A stretch of 64,000 nucleotides of DNA from the NCBI RefSeq assembly GCF_025154075.1, contig NZ_JAOAMU010000006.1, positions 310,001-374,000 of the forward strand. Direction: 5' to 3'. A program made the translations under genes and the position numbers. Origin of the DNA: Chryseobacterium herbae (GTDB lineage Bacteria; Bacteroidota; Bacteroidia; Flavobacteriales; Weeksellaceae). Below are positions 25,703-33,086 of this stretch, in pieces; positions within the stretch are counted from its first letter, which is position 1; every line of letters starts with the position of its first letter. Below the pieces are notes generated by a model. The model did not search any database. It saw nothing but the letters and a program-made list of their open reading frames with translations, and was not told the DNA's origin.

Positions 25703-26172
25703 CACCACGAAAGGAACTCTTCATTGTAATAAAAAACAAGCTTAAAGAAATCCAGCAACTTGAATATATAGACCTATTCCGGGACCAGTTCAGAGAAACT
25801 GAAGATGGTTTTCCGTCTTACTGGACCGCTGTTTTAATCCGTATTCACAAAATCACTTATGAAACAATGACTGAGCAGAATCAAGAAGGAACTTGTACAC
25901 TGGATGTGATCTTATACTGTAAAGACGGATGGATGTCTCAGCACAATAACACAAGTGATCCGGAAGAAGGCTTAATGGAAATTGATTTGCTCGACGCGAT
26001 TGCGGAAAAACTTCAATTTCTATGTGGTGAACAGTTTAAACCATTACAGCAAACTGATGACGAAACAGAAGAAGCAACAATGGAAGCAATCATGAGCTAC
26101 CGTCAAAGTTTCAAAACTAAAATCTACAGAACACTTGCTCCAAAGTATCAATCTAAAAAAATATCAATCTGA
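25699..26172 (+). CDS. Head-tail connector region protein, unknown
   Basis: The 157-aa protein (TPRKELFIVIKNKLKEIQQL; TCTLDVILYCKDGWMSQHNN) has a mixed alpha/beta pattern that resembles tail-terminator or neck proteins (Mu gp37-like). It lies between terminase and a gp36-like gene, coupled by a 4-bp overlap upstream and 1 bp downstream. The role is inferred from position only. Confidence 0.5.
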   Translation: MTPRKELFIVIKNKLKEIQQLEYIDLFRDQFRETEDGFPSYWTAVLIRIHKITYETMTEQNQEGTCTLDVILYCKDGWMSQHNNTSDPEEGLMEIDLLDAIAEKLQFLCGEQFKPLQQTDDETEEATMEAIMSYRQSFKTKIYRTLAPKYQSKKISI

Positions 26173-26603
26173 TGGCTTTCCTTACAAAAGAAGAACTTAA
26201 AACAATAACCACTATAGAAATAATTGACCTCATTACTAACAAAGATGATGATATAGTTGGCGAAATCATTAAAGAGGATATCAGCCTTATGGAAACATAC
26301 CTTGGCAGTTATTATGACATGAACGAAGTATTTTCTAAAACTGGAGATGATAGAAATAGAACAGTAGTTAAGTATCTAAAAGCAATCATTTCCCATGATT
26401 TGCCAAAAAGAAGAAAAAAACCAGTTCCGGCTGATGCTGATGCTGACTACCAAGAAGCAATGAACTGGCTTGAAAAAATTGCTTCAGGAGAATGGAAAGC
26501 AAATCTCCCAAGGAAAAAAGAAGATCTTGACGGGGATGGAATACCTGATGAAATACCTTTTTTAAAATTGGGTAGTAAAAAATCATATAAAAATCATTGG
26601 TAA
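26172..26603 (+). CDS. Head-tail connector, gp36/DUF1320-like
   Basis: The 143-aa protein starts AFLTKEELKTITTIEIIDLI, then has helical segments with EVFSKTGDDRNRTVVKYLKA and a C-terminal acidic loop (DLDGDGIPDEIPFLKLGS). This is like DUF1320 (Mu gp36) connector proteins. It ends in TAATG with the start of the virion morphogenesis gene. DGDGIPDE resembles a calcium-binding loop. Confidence 0.6.
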   Translation: MAFLTKEELKTITTIEIIDLITNKDDDIVGEIIKEDISLMETYLGSYYDMNEVFSKTGDDRNRTVVKYLKAIISHDLPKRRKKPVPADADADYQEAMNWLEKIASGEWKANLPRKKEDLDGDGIPDEIPFLKLGSKKSYKNHW

Positions 26604-27094
26604 TGTCTGATTTAGGAGATTTACAAAGAATACTCGACAGAGCAAGCCAGGCACTCCCTGAGAAGCTCCCCCGGATCATAGAAGTTGAAGGTCTGAATTT
26701 CATAAAAATGAACTTTAGAAAACAGGGCTATACAGATACAAGTTTTACAAAGTGGCAGGATAGAAAAAAAGATGATACACGTGGAAGAGATAAAACAAGA
26801 TATAGGACCAACAGAGTGGGATCACGTGGCGAACTCACAAAGTTTGGACAAAGAGAACAAGGCCGGGCAATCTTGGTAGGTCACAGAACTGGTGGAAACA
26901 AATTAATAAATTCTTTCAGAGCTAGAAGATCAAGGCAAAGAGTAGTTTTTTATACTTATAAGGATTATGCCAGTGATCATAATGAAGGATCTGGAAACCT
27001 ACCAAAGCGTCAATTTTTTGGAAAGTCCCAATATCTTGACAGAAAAATCCAAGACAAAGTAACAAGAGAAATGGACCGAATAATGAGGGGCTAA
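26603..27094 (+). CDS. Phage virion morphogenesis protein (Mu gpG / tail completion-like)
   Basis: From ATG 26603 (TAATG coupling) the protein has 163 aa. The motif HNEGSGNLPKRQFFGKSQYL near the C-terminus is diagnostic of the virion morphogenesis/tail-completion family. The middle is unusually Arg-rich (RDKTRYRTNRVGSRGEL; SFRARRSRQRVVFY). It likely joins head and tail. A slightly earlier ATG at 26597 is less favoured. Confidence 0.8.
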   Translation: MSDLGDLQRILDRASQALPEKLPRIIEVEGLNFIKMNFRKQGYTDTSFTKWQDRKKDDTRGRDKTRYRTNRVGSRGELTKFGQREQGRAILVGHRTGGNKLINSFRARRSRQRVVFYTYKDYASDHNEGSGNLPKRQFFGKSQYLDRKIQDKVTREMDRIMRG

Positions 27095-27105
27095 AAAATA
27101 CAATT

Positions 27106-28344
27106 ATGAAATTTCATCAAACATCAACCGCCACCATTGGCGGTAACGCTTTTAATAAAGAAGTAAAACTTTCAAAAGTAACACCTAATAATATTGAATC
27201 AGTCACCAAAACAATGGTGGATGTTCTACGACGACAAAAAAAGATTTGGCGTAAGGAATTAAATGACTGGCAGGCTGCAAGAAATCGCAGGTATAGTATT
27301 GATAATCCTAGCAATTTTTATTTGCAGGAAGTGTATGACGATGCTATGATGGACGGACACTTGACAGCTGTCACCGGAAACAGGACTTTAAGATCAACTC
27401 TAAAAACCTATGTTTTTGCCATTGATGATAAAAGGGATGATAAATTAACAAACTTTATAAGAAATAAACAGTGGTTTGAAAAGGCTATTGAAGAAGCTCA
27501 TACTTCAACCTATAGGGGTGGAATCTGTTTATTTATTAATGACTTTCACAAAGGTGAGATATTAAATATTGAGCCTATTCCATATGGCTTATATGTGCCG
27601 GAAAAAAAGCAGATAATTAATGATTTCACCAGTATGGGGCTGGACATCACAAAATTTGAAGATATCCTCTTGCACACACAACTATATGACCATATTGGCA
27701 TATTGGAAAAAGCATTTCCATATACTTGTCTAAAACGTCACTCATGGGGTTCATGGGATGAATTTGAGGAATTATTTGGAATTCCTATCAGGATTGCAAA
27801 AGTAGCTTCACAAAGTGATGCTGTTAAAAATGAGGTTGCTGGATGGTTGCAGGAAATGGGATCTGCTGCTTATGGAGTATTTCCAACAGGAACAGAAATT
27901 GAGATAAAAGAAAACACAAAAGGTGATGCCTTCAATGTATTTTTTCAAAAGATCAAAGCTTTAGATGCTGAAATGTCAAAACTGGTTGTACACCAAACCA
28001 TGACAACGGACAACGGAGCATCAAAAGCGCAGGGAAATGTACACGAAAACACTTTATTGGCATTAGTTCAGGCAGATGAAAAAAAGATGCTGAGTTGGCT
28101 TAATGATGTGTTAGTTCCGGCAATGAGAAATATTGGCTACAACATACCCGAAAATGCGAGAATCATTATTGAACAAACAAAAGATGCAGGTGAACAAATT
28201 AAAATTGACGGTGTTCTTTTAGGTTCCGGTTATATTCTTAAAAAAGACTACATAGAACAAGTATATGGTGTTGAAATTGAAACCATGCCAAGTGGAAACC
28301 AATTACCAGCAATCATCAAAAATGAAGATCCGGGAAAGGAATAG
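27106..28344 (+). CDS. Phage portal protein (DUF935, Mu gp29-like)
   Basis: The 412-aa zero-frame product includes LQEVYDDAMMDGHLTAVTGN, KRHSWGSWDEFEELFGIPIR and MTTDNGASKAQGNVHENTLL. These are hallmark stretches of DUF935 portals. It forms the dodecameric DNA gate of the capsid. It is 12 bp after the morphogenesis gene. Its last codons are CCG GGA AAG GAA TAG and contain an in-register slippery heptamer, so part of the product is predicted to continue in the -1 frame into the MuF-toxin frame. The stop codon is at the base of a long stem-loop. Confidence 0.85.
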   Translation: MKFHQTSTATIGGNAFNKEVKLSKVTPNNIESVTKTMVDVLRRQKKIWRKELNDWQAARNRRYSIDNPSNFYLQEVYDDAMMDGHLTAVTGNRTLRSTLKTYVFAIDDKRDDKLTNFIRNKQWFEKAIEEAHTSTYRGGICLFINDFHKGEILNIEPIPYGLYVPEKKQIINDFTSMGLDITKFEDILLHTQLYDHIGILEKAFPYTCLKRHSWGSWDEFEELFGIPIRIAKVASQSDAVKNEVAGWLQEMGSAAYGVFPTGTEIEIKENTKGDAFNVFFQKIKALDAEMSKLVVHQTMTTDNGASKAQGNVHENTLLALVQADEKKMLSWLNDVLVPAMRNIGYNIPENARIIIEQTKDAGEQIKIDGVLLGSGYILKKDYIEQVYGVEIETMPSGNQLPAIIKNEDPGKE

Positions 28345-28430
28345 GCCCGCTTAGATTATTCTACCGCTCAAAATGTTGTGATCATGAACCAAAAAAACTG
28401 GTTGCTGATTTTACTTTAAGCGGGCTTATT
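28332..28430 (+). promoter_or_regulatory. Programmed -1 frameshift signal joining portal to MuF
   Basis: The heptamer G GGA AAG (28332-28338) is in the exact X-XXY-YYZ register of the portal frame, one codon before the TAG stop. The same heptamer is used by lambda for gpG-T. It is followed at once by a 14-bp stem: 28340-28353 (AATAGGCCCGCTTA) pairs with 28417-28430, with one G-U pair; the GC-rich core starts 6 nt after the heptamer. The 63-nt loop contains a small AACCA/TGGTT hairpin. The MuF frame is open from a TGA at 28323-28325 onward and has no ATG, GTG or TTG before 28653. Confidence 0.8.
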
Positions 28431-29669
28431 AAAAAATACATCCGGGAAGCTTTTGAGGAAAGAAATGTTTCAGAAGAACTCAGAACCAGCCTTTGGAATC
28501 AATATTTCAAAAAGCTTTCATCCGGTGTAGATAAAGCCGTACCGGATAATTTTGAATTTTCAGATAAAGAGCTGGTCCAAAAATTAAAAACAAATCTTGC
28601 AGAATTTTCTGCTTTTAAGGAAGAATCTTTTAACAGAAACCTAAAAAGCCTTTTGTTTAAAAATGGCCATTTACAATCTTGGAAAGACTTTGAATTGGAT
28701 GCCTATTTATTGGATAGTGAATATAATAATCGTTGGTTAGAAACTGAATTTAATCAAACTATTGCCACAGTGAATATGGCTAATAAATTTGCAGATTTTC
28801 AAAAAAACACAGACTTATATCCCAACTTAAAATTTGTTACTATAAATGATGCCAGGGTACGTCCGGAACATAAAGCATTTGACGGAATTATCAAACCTGT
28901 TAATGATGCCTTTTGGAACACACACATGCCACCACTGGATTGGGGGTGCAGATGTGATCTGGAACAAACTGACGAAGAGCCGACAGAAGGTTTGCCTGCA
29001 GATGACATCGTAAAAGAAGAGTTTAAAAACAATCCTCTTAAAACAGGAAAAGTATTTACTTCCGAAGCTTACAGCGTTGATTTTACTAATTTGGAAAAGG
29101 ACCGAACGTCAATAAAATCACTAAAATTACTTGCTCATAATTCAGACAGTTCCTTACAGCAGTTTGCCAAACAAAAGATATATGAACTTCCTGTAGATAA
29201 GCAGTTTGAGATCGTAAAAGAATTTAAGGGTGGTGGTTCAGTGCAAAAACATCTTTTAGTAAATACAAATGCAGAAGATTATAATGACATTCTTAATGTA
29301 TCTAACGCTTTTGCAAAGCAGGGTAAAAAAGTTGAAATATTACCTGAAATCCATATTTCAGAACCCAATGCAAGAAAAAAAATATTGTCTAAATTAGACC
29401 ATAAAAGCTCTAATCCTGATTTAAAAGTTGATGGTGTTTATATGGACGTTAAGCGTCCAAAAGCAATAAAAAACATCACAGGAAACGCAAATCAAGCATC
29501 AAAGCAAAGTGCAGTTGCTGTAATTTCAGATTCCCAACTTGATAAAAAAATGAATAAAGAAATTATGACAAAAAGGGCAGAGGCAATTTTAAATGAAAAG
29601 AATAAAGAAAACTATTCATCTGATGAAATTTATTTCTTCAATGATGGTGATCTTTTTAAATACCCCTAA
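28338..29669 (+). CDS. MuF head-morphogenesis domain with C-terminal PD-(D/E)XK nuclease-like toxin domain, expressed by frameshift
   Basis: The frame encodes 443 residues after the slip (GIGPLRLFYRSKCCDHEPKK onward), giving a portal-MuF fusion of about 854 aa. The MuF core has RVRPEHKAFDG, FWNTHMPPLDWGCRC, the family signature. The last ~190 residues are not MuF. They contain KGGGSVQKHLLV, then NPDLKVDGVYMDVKRP (PD at fusion residues 771-772, D781-x-K783) and ASKQSAVAVISD. That order matches PD-(D/E)XK nucleases of CdiA/MuF polymorphic toxins. If started at TTG 28653 only 338 aa would be made, losing about 105 residues that look coding. No adjacent immunity gene is evident on this strand. 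Confidence 0.75.
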   Translation, partial: GIGPLRLFYRSKCCDHEPKKLVADFTLSGLIKKYIREAFEERNVSEELRTSLWNQYFKKLSSGVDKAVPDNFEFSDKELVQKLKTNLAEFSAFKEESFNRNLKSLLFKNGHLQSWKDFELDAYLLDSEYNNRWLETEFNQTIATVNMANKFADFQKNTDLYPNLKFVTINDARVRPEHKAFDGIIKPVNDAFWNTHMPPLDWGCRCDLEQTDEEPTEGLPADDIVKEEFKNNPLKTGKVFTSEAYSVDFTNLEKDRTSIKSLKLLAHNSDSSLQQFAKQKIYELPVDKQFEIVKEFKGGGSVQKHLLVNTNAEDYNDILNVSNAFAKQGKKVEILPEIHISEPNARKKILSKLDHKSSNPDLKVDGVYMDVKRPKAIKNITGNANQASKQSAVAVISDSQLDKKMNKEIMTKRAEAILNEKNKENYSSDEIYFFNDGDLFKYP

Positions 29670-29677
29670 AAATACAA

Positions 29678-29711
29678 TGAGGGATAAACTTCTTTAAAAA
29701 TTTATCCCTCA
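29678..29711. terminator. Bidirectional terminator after the MuF gene
   Basis: GAGGGATAAA (29679-29688) pairs with TTTATCCCTC (29701-29710) across a 12-nt loop, right after the MuF stop. It separates the convergent late plus-strand block from the minus-strand early genes. Confidence 0.7.
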
Positions 29712-29770
29712 AGGGTTGCCCGACTCGCAAGCCTGACAATGCAAATATACAAATATTTTTAATATGCAAA

Positions 29771-29805
29771 AAAAAAGCGTTTAAATGTGATTTAAACGCT
29801 TTTTA
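29771..29805. terminator. Perfect 15-bp hairpin, bidirectional terminator
   Basis: AAAAAGCGTTTAAAT (29772-29786) pairs with its exact complement at 29790-29804 around a 3-nt loop, flanked by A and T runs on both sides. It overlaps the stop region of the small HTH gene on the minus strand and can stop transcription from either direction. Confidence 0.75.
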
Positions 29806-29989
29806 ATTCTAAATATATTCCTTCCTGTTTTACAATAGCCCGCACCGTTCGCTCGCTTATGAAAAACCTGTCTGCTGTCTCCCTTTCGAGTGCTTCAATT
29901 CTCCAATTGGGATTTTTACTTTCCAATTGTGAAAAAAAGCTTCTTACAGCTATATTTCGTTCCAAAAATCTGTTATTCGGCTTAGACAT
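29792..29989 (-). CDS. Small HTH protein, candidate late-gene regulator
   Basis: The 65-aa protein is almost entirely a helix-turn-helix unit (RIEALERETADRFFISERTV, then RAIVKQEGIYL). It is the last gene before the convergent late block, which is where Mu-type phages keep Mor/C-type activators. It has its own strong promoter with a very short leader. It may bind the 21-bp tandem repeats at 23251-23301. No Mor family similarity is evident by eye, so the role is inferred. Confidence 0.6.
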   Translation of the reverse strand: MSKPNNRFLERNIAVRSFFSQLESKNPNWRIEALERETADRFFISERTVRAIVKQEGIYLELKSV

Positions 29990-29993
29990 AGCA

Positions 29994-30024
29994 CAAAAAT
30001 ACAGAACAGATTTTTATTATACAA
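29994..30024 (-). promoter_or_regulatory. Bacteroidota-type promoter of the small HTH gene
   Basis: On the minus strand TTG (30024-30022) and TATTTTTG (30001-29994) are 20 bp apart, matching the TTG-n19-21-TAnnTTTG consensus of Bacteroidota. Only 4 bases separate the -7 box from the ATG, so the transcript would be leaderless or nearly so. Confidence 0.7.
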
Positions 30025-30038
30025 GCTGGCGTTTATCC

Positions 30039-30575
30039 TTATGGCTTTTCCAGTAAAGTATTGAAAAAGTTTTCAAAGTCAGAAGTGCTTTTGTAAGTAC
30101 CATTTGTTATGGTAATATAAGGTTTCCCTCCATTAAAATGAAGTCTTATGACATCTTGCATGTGTGTTCTTTCAACATCTGCTTTTTTAGCACCCCAATC
30201 AATTGTTGTTCCCCAATATTCAACGAAGAATGTATATACTTTGTCTTTGTCACCTGAAATTTTAATACTGATTACAATCTCCGGAACCGCAACATTTGAT
30301 TTGATCTTTTCCTGCTTTAAAGCAATATTTAATTTACCGGTGGAAAACTTGTCTTGAAAATGATATGTTGAAGCGTCTGATCCAGTCACCACCATTGCCA
30401 TACGATCTGTTACAAAGTTTTGCAAAGCTCCGGCAACAAACATTGCATCATAAAAAGTTAATTGTGTAGGCTCATAACCTCGCCAAGCGTTATCTTGTTT
30501 TGCTGGATGGTAAGGTGAAATTTCCTGACCAAATGTAAAAACTGAAAGCAAGATGAATAATAATATTTTTTTCAT
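30039..30575 (-). CDS. Exported prophage moron protein, unknown
   Basis: The 178-aa protein starts with a signal peptide (KKILLFILLSVFTFGQEI, likely cut before QE). The mature part has TDRMAMVVTGSDASTYHFQD and WGTTIDWGAKKADVERTHMQ. It is in an early-region unit with the gene just upstream (9-bp gap), set off by a terminator and a promoter. Secreted proteins in this place are typical of lysogenic conversion or exclusion functions. No family recognised. Confidence 0.6.
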   Translation of the reverse strand: MKKILLFILLSVFTFGQEISPYHPAKQDNAWRGYEPTQLTFYDAMFVAGALQNFVTDRMAMVVTGSDASTYHFQDKFSTGKLNIALKQEKIKSNVAVPEIVISIKISGDKDKVYTFFVEYWGTTIDWGAKKADVERTHMQDVIRLHFNGGKPYITITNGTYKSTSDFENFFNTLLEKP

Positions 30576-30584
30576 GATATAATT

Positions 30585-31016
30585 TTAAGTGATAATAATA
30601 GTTTCAAAATCTATTTCCAAATGACTTTTTATTTTCACATCCTGTACAATTAGCCTATCTTCATTTAAAGCATCTTTAAGAGTAGAAAGCAGGCTGTATT
30701 CAAGTTCCTTTGTGTCTTTGGTAGTAGGAAATTTATCATTTTCAAAAGTAAGTTCTATATTTATTTTTCTCTTTGACCTTTCTTTGTTCATATCCTGATA
30801 GTCTCGCCCTATGATAATACCAAAACTAAAAAATTCCATTGGATTAATAGGTTTTTCACTTTTGTTTTTAAAAACAATTGTAGAGTAGTTTTCATCTTTT
30901 CTTATGACTATAATATCAAATAAAAAAGAAAGTCCTTCACCCATAACACACGTTTTAAGTGCATATTTTATCCGATTGATGTCTGTGTTGTTCGCGGTAT
31001 ATCTGTATTCGTTCAT
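30585..31016 (-). CDS. Moron-unit cytoplasmic protein, unknown
   Basis: The 143-aa protein (IKYALKTCVMGEGLSFLFDI; FFSFGIIIGRDYQDMNKERS) has an alternating beta/alpha pattern and no signal peptide. It is preceded by a -7 box TAAATTTG at 31041-31034 and lies directly after a terminator, so it starts a unit of its own with the exported protein gene. Whether it is an immunity, regulatory or exclusion protein cannot be told. Confidence 0.5.
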   Translation of the reverse strand: MNEYRYTANNTDINRIKYALKTCVMGEGLSFLFDIIVIRKDENYSTIVFKNKSEKPINPMEFFSFGIIIGRDYQDMNKERSKRKINIELTFENDKFPTTKDTKELEYSLLSTLKDALNEDRLIVQDVKIKSHLEIDFETIIIT

Positions 31017-31052
31017 GTTGTGTGTTTAATTGTCAAATTTATGGTTTGTAAA

Positions 31053-31080
31053 TAAAAAAAGGCTACGGGTATCCGTAACC
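31053..31080 (-). terminator. Intrinsic terminator at end of the main early operon
   Basis: On the minus strand GGTTACGG and CCGTAGCC form an 8-bp stem (one G-U pair) around ATAC, followed by a run of seven T. It starts 2 bp after the stop of the 72-aa gene. Confidence 0.75.
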
Positions 31081-31081
31081 A

Positions 31082-31300
31082 TTATATTAATGGAGGCTTT
31101 TTATTAAACTCTTTTAAAGCAATGCTTTTGGCAGTATTTAAAACAGTGGCCTCTTCACCATTCTTAAGAGCGTACGTCTCGTATAATGGGAAATCTCGTT
31201 TCTCTGTACTTATCTCTAAAGTAACAACAGAATATCCTTTTTTTTCAAGGGCTTCCTTTATTTCTTCGCTGGTGTACCAGTGGCAGTTTATTTTTACCAT
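31082..31300 (-). CDS. Small early phage protein, unknown
   Basis: The 72-aa protein (VKINCHWYTSEEIKEALEKK; NGEEATVLNTAKSIALKEFN) has a basic N-terminal motif and helical body. It is the last gene before the early terminator and overlaps the upstream ORF by 7 bp. No family recognised. Confidence 0.5.
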   Translation of the reverse strand: MVKINCHWYTSEEIKEALEKKGYSVVTLEISTEKRDFPLYETYALKNGEEATVLNTAKSIALKEFNKKPPLI

Positions 31301-31575
31301 TTCCTTTTATTTTTAAAATGTCGTTCGTTGGGATTAACCGAATGTATTTCATTAATAATAACTTTATGTCTGCCTGCACTTAAAGCTGTCATTGCAGTTG
31401 CCAGTCTTTCGAATTCTTCTCTCGCTTCTTTGATTGGCTCAGGAATAGTTCTAACAAATTCGTGTAATTGAAGCAGGTCTTCATACGTCAATTGTTTTCG
31501 CTGATCTAAAACATTATTTTCCTTTTCTTGTAAAGAGCTGAAACCAGCTAACCCAACTACTAATTTTTTTTCCAT
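31294..31575 (-). CDS. Small early phage protein, unknown
   Basis: The 93-aa protein (EKKLVVGLAGFSSLQEKENN; LHEFVRTIPEPIKEAREEFE) is mostly helical with a basic end. It abuts the upstream gene by one base and overlaps the downstream one, so it is part of the early operon. No function inferred. Confidence 0.5.
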   Translation of the reverse strand: MEKKLVVGLAGFSSLQEKENNVLDQRKQLTYEDLLQLHEFVRTIPEPIKEAREEFERLATAMTALSAGRHKVIINEIHSVNPNERHFKNKRKW

Positions 31576-31991
31576 TATTTCCAGTGCTTTTTATTTAAGT
31601 ATGTTGCAGGGTATGGGAATGCTGTTCCGTCACTTTTAAGTTTGATCAATCCTTCGATATAAAGAATCGCTTCCATTTTATCCACTTCACCTAATTTTTC
31701 AAAGGCCTTCTGTGTTTCTTCCTTTCTTCCTACTTTTCTTGGATAACGTTTATAAAACGCCTCAAAAGAAATGTCCGTGAGTTCGGCAAATATCCAAGGG
31801 CTGGTTAGTTTTTGATTTTCGATTTCAAACAACATTTTTTCAGTACTGGCAGGGAAAATTGTTTTTACCTTTTCTATCCGCTCAACATTCCAGTCACCAT
31901 CAAACTCCAATATTTTTAAAACACCGTTTAAATCATATTTAAATGTCATTTTAAGCCCCGTTTTTTGATTCTTTGCTATAAATGTTCTCAT
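31575..31991 (-). CDS. Early phage protein with a replication-protein-like C-terminus
   Basis: The 138-aa protein ends with a pattern common at the C-terminus of phage replication proteins: FEAFYKRYPRKVGRKEETQK, AFEKL, then FPYPATYLNKKHWK. The N-terminal half is beta-rich (TGLKMTFKYDLNGVLKILEF). It directly follows the DnaA-C-like gene with a 4-bp overlap, which supports a DNA-transaction role. The exact function is unknown. Confidence 0.5.
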   Translation of the reverse strand: MRTFIAKNQKTGLKMTFKYDLNGVLKILEFDGDWNVERIEKVKTIFPASTEKMLFEIENQKLTSPWIFAELTDISFEAFYKRYPRKVGRKEETQKAFEKLGEVDKMEAILYIEGLIKLKSDGTAFPYPATYLNKKHWK

Positions 31992-32608
31992 AATAATTGC
32001 TTGTGTAGTTCATTCTTCATTATTAAAACAGCGTTTTTTTCGTAGCTTCCGAAATCATCAGGAAAATAGATTTCGTATTCTGTCAGAAATTGCCAAAGGG
32101 CATCTGCTTTATAGTAACTCATTTTCAGAGTAAAGGCCTTATCTTTCTGCCTTCTTTTGATTGCTCTCTGTAATAGCTCTGTTCTAAGCTCTGTGCATAT
32201 CGAAATACTGCTTTTTAGCTGTCTTGGTTGGCTTTGTAGGTTTATAGTGTCTAAGGCCAACATGCTATTGTTTAAAACTAACAATTTGCTATTATCTAAA
32301 TTCAGAAGTATATTCATCTCATTGTCTTTTAATTTTTTTACTACTAAAACTTTTTTCTTGAAGTTTTCATCATACAGAAAGCGTGCTTCATAATTGTTGA
32401 AATTCCACATGATAGTTGAATAATCCCGGTGGAGTACTTCACCAATACGAGCGTAGGTATAACCGCCTTGTCTCATTTCATAAATCAAAATCATTCTTAT
32501 ATCGCATAATTCCGCTTTTCTGCATTTAGACCGTATATCATCCATCGAAACCCCGAAAGCGGAAATTACAGTACTTATAAAGCTTTTTAAAAGGGCTTTA
32601 GTTTCCAT
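31988..32608 (-). CDS. DnaA C-terminal domain-like DNA-binding protein
   Basis: The N-terminal ~100 residues (AFGVSMDDIRSKCRKAELCD, IRMILIYEMRQGGYTYARIG, EVLHRDYSTIMWNFNNYEAR) match the DnaA domain IV helix-turn-helix, including the DHST-like signature loop (RDYST). That domain binds DnaA boxes. The rest (KLLVLNNSMLALDTINLQSQ) is unassigned. There is no AAA domain, so it is a stand-alone box-binding protein of 206 aa. It may compete with or recruit host DnaA during transposition-replication. Confidence 0.6.
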   Translation of the reverse strand: METKALLKSFISTVISAFGVSMDDIRSKCRKAELCDIRMILIYEMRQGGYTYARIGEVLHRDYSTIMWNFNNYEARFLYDENFKKKVLVVKKLKDNEMNILLNLDNSKLLVLNNSMLALDTINLQSQPRQLKSSISICTELRTELLQRAIKRRQKDKAFTLKMSYYKADALWQFLTEYEIYFPDDFGSYEKNAVLIMKNELHKQLL

Positions 32609-32613
32609 ATGAT

Positions 32614-33075
32614 TTAATTTAAATTCACAAGTTCATCACCTTTTTTCCACCACGCTTTATTCATTGGCTTTTTTGCACTTTGAGCGTTATTATACTTAAC
32701 TCCCTGCAACTGTTTATGAACATATTTCAATTCTTCAATGGAATGTGCATTTAAATGCTTCTTAAACACGCTTTTGGTCAGCATCCAATTATTAAACCTG
32801 TTGAAATCACCTTTGTCTTTTATCCCGGTGGATTCGGCCAGTTTCAAAATTTTTCCTTTCCATCCTTTCTTAAATAATTCTTCTTTCAAAGCGTTATATT
32901 CTTCCTCCAAATTTTCTTCGTTCGGGGTATGGATCGACAGAAGCATTGAAGCTTCCTCTTCTGTGAGGTCATCAATAATAGTAGTCCTTCTTCCTGAAAA
33001 ACCGAAAACCTCCATTGCCACTTCTAAATTTGGTCTGTGGGCAAATAATACTTTTAATTCTTCTTTTGGGTTCAT
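32614..33075 (-). CDS. Early phage protein, possibly GemA/gp16-like
   Basis: The 153-aa protein (KEELKVLFAHRPNLEVAMEV; LTKSVFKKHLNAHSIEELKY) has a helical C-terminal half with a basic end containing KKPMNKAWWKKGDEL. The helical stretch around HSIEELKYVHKQLQ recalls DUF1018/GemA regulators found in this part of Mu-like operons. Similarity is weak and not proven. It has a 6-bp gap to the next gene. Confidence 0.45.
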   Translation of the reverse strand: MNPKEELKVLFAHRPNLEVAMEVFGFSGRRTTIIDDLTEEEASMLLSIHTPNEENLEEEYNALKEELFKKGWKGKILKLAESTGIKDKGDFNRFNNWMLTKSVFKKHLNAHSIEELKYVHKQLQGVKYNNAQSAKKPMNKAWWKKGDELVNLN

Positions 33076-33086
33076 ATCTTAATTTT

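Noticed and set aside
28653..29669. MuF gene starting at TTG 28653
   Set aside because: It would leave 105 coding-like codons upstream untranslated, and these join the portal frame by a well-formed -1 frameshift site.
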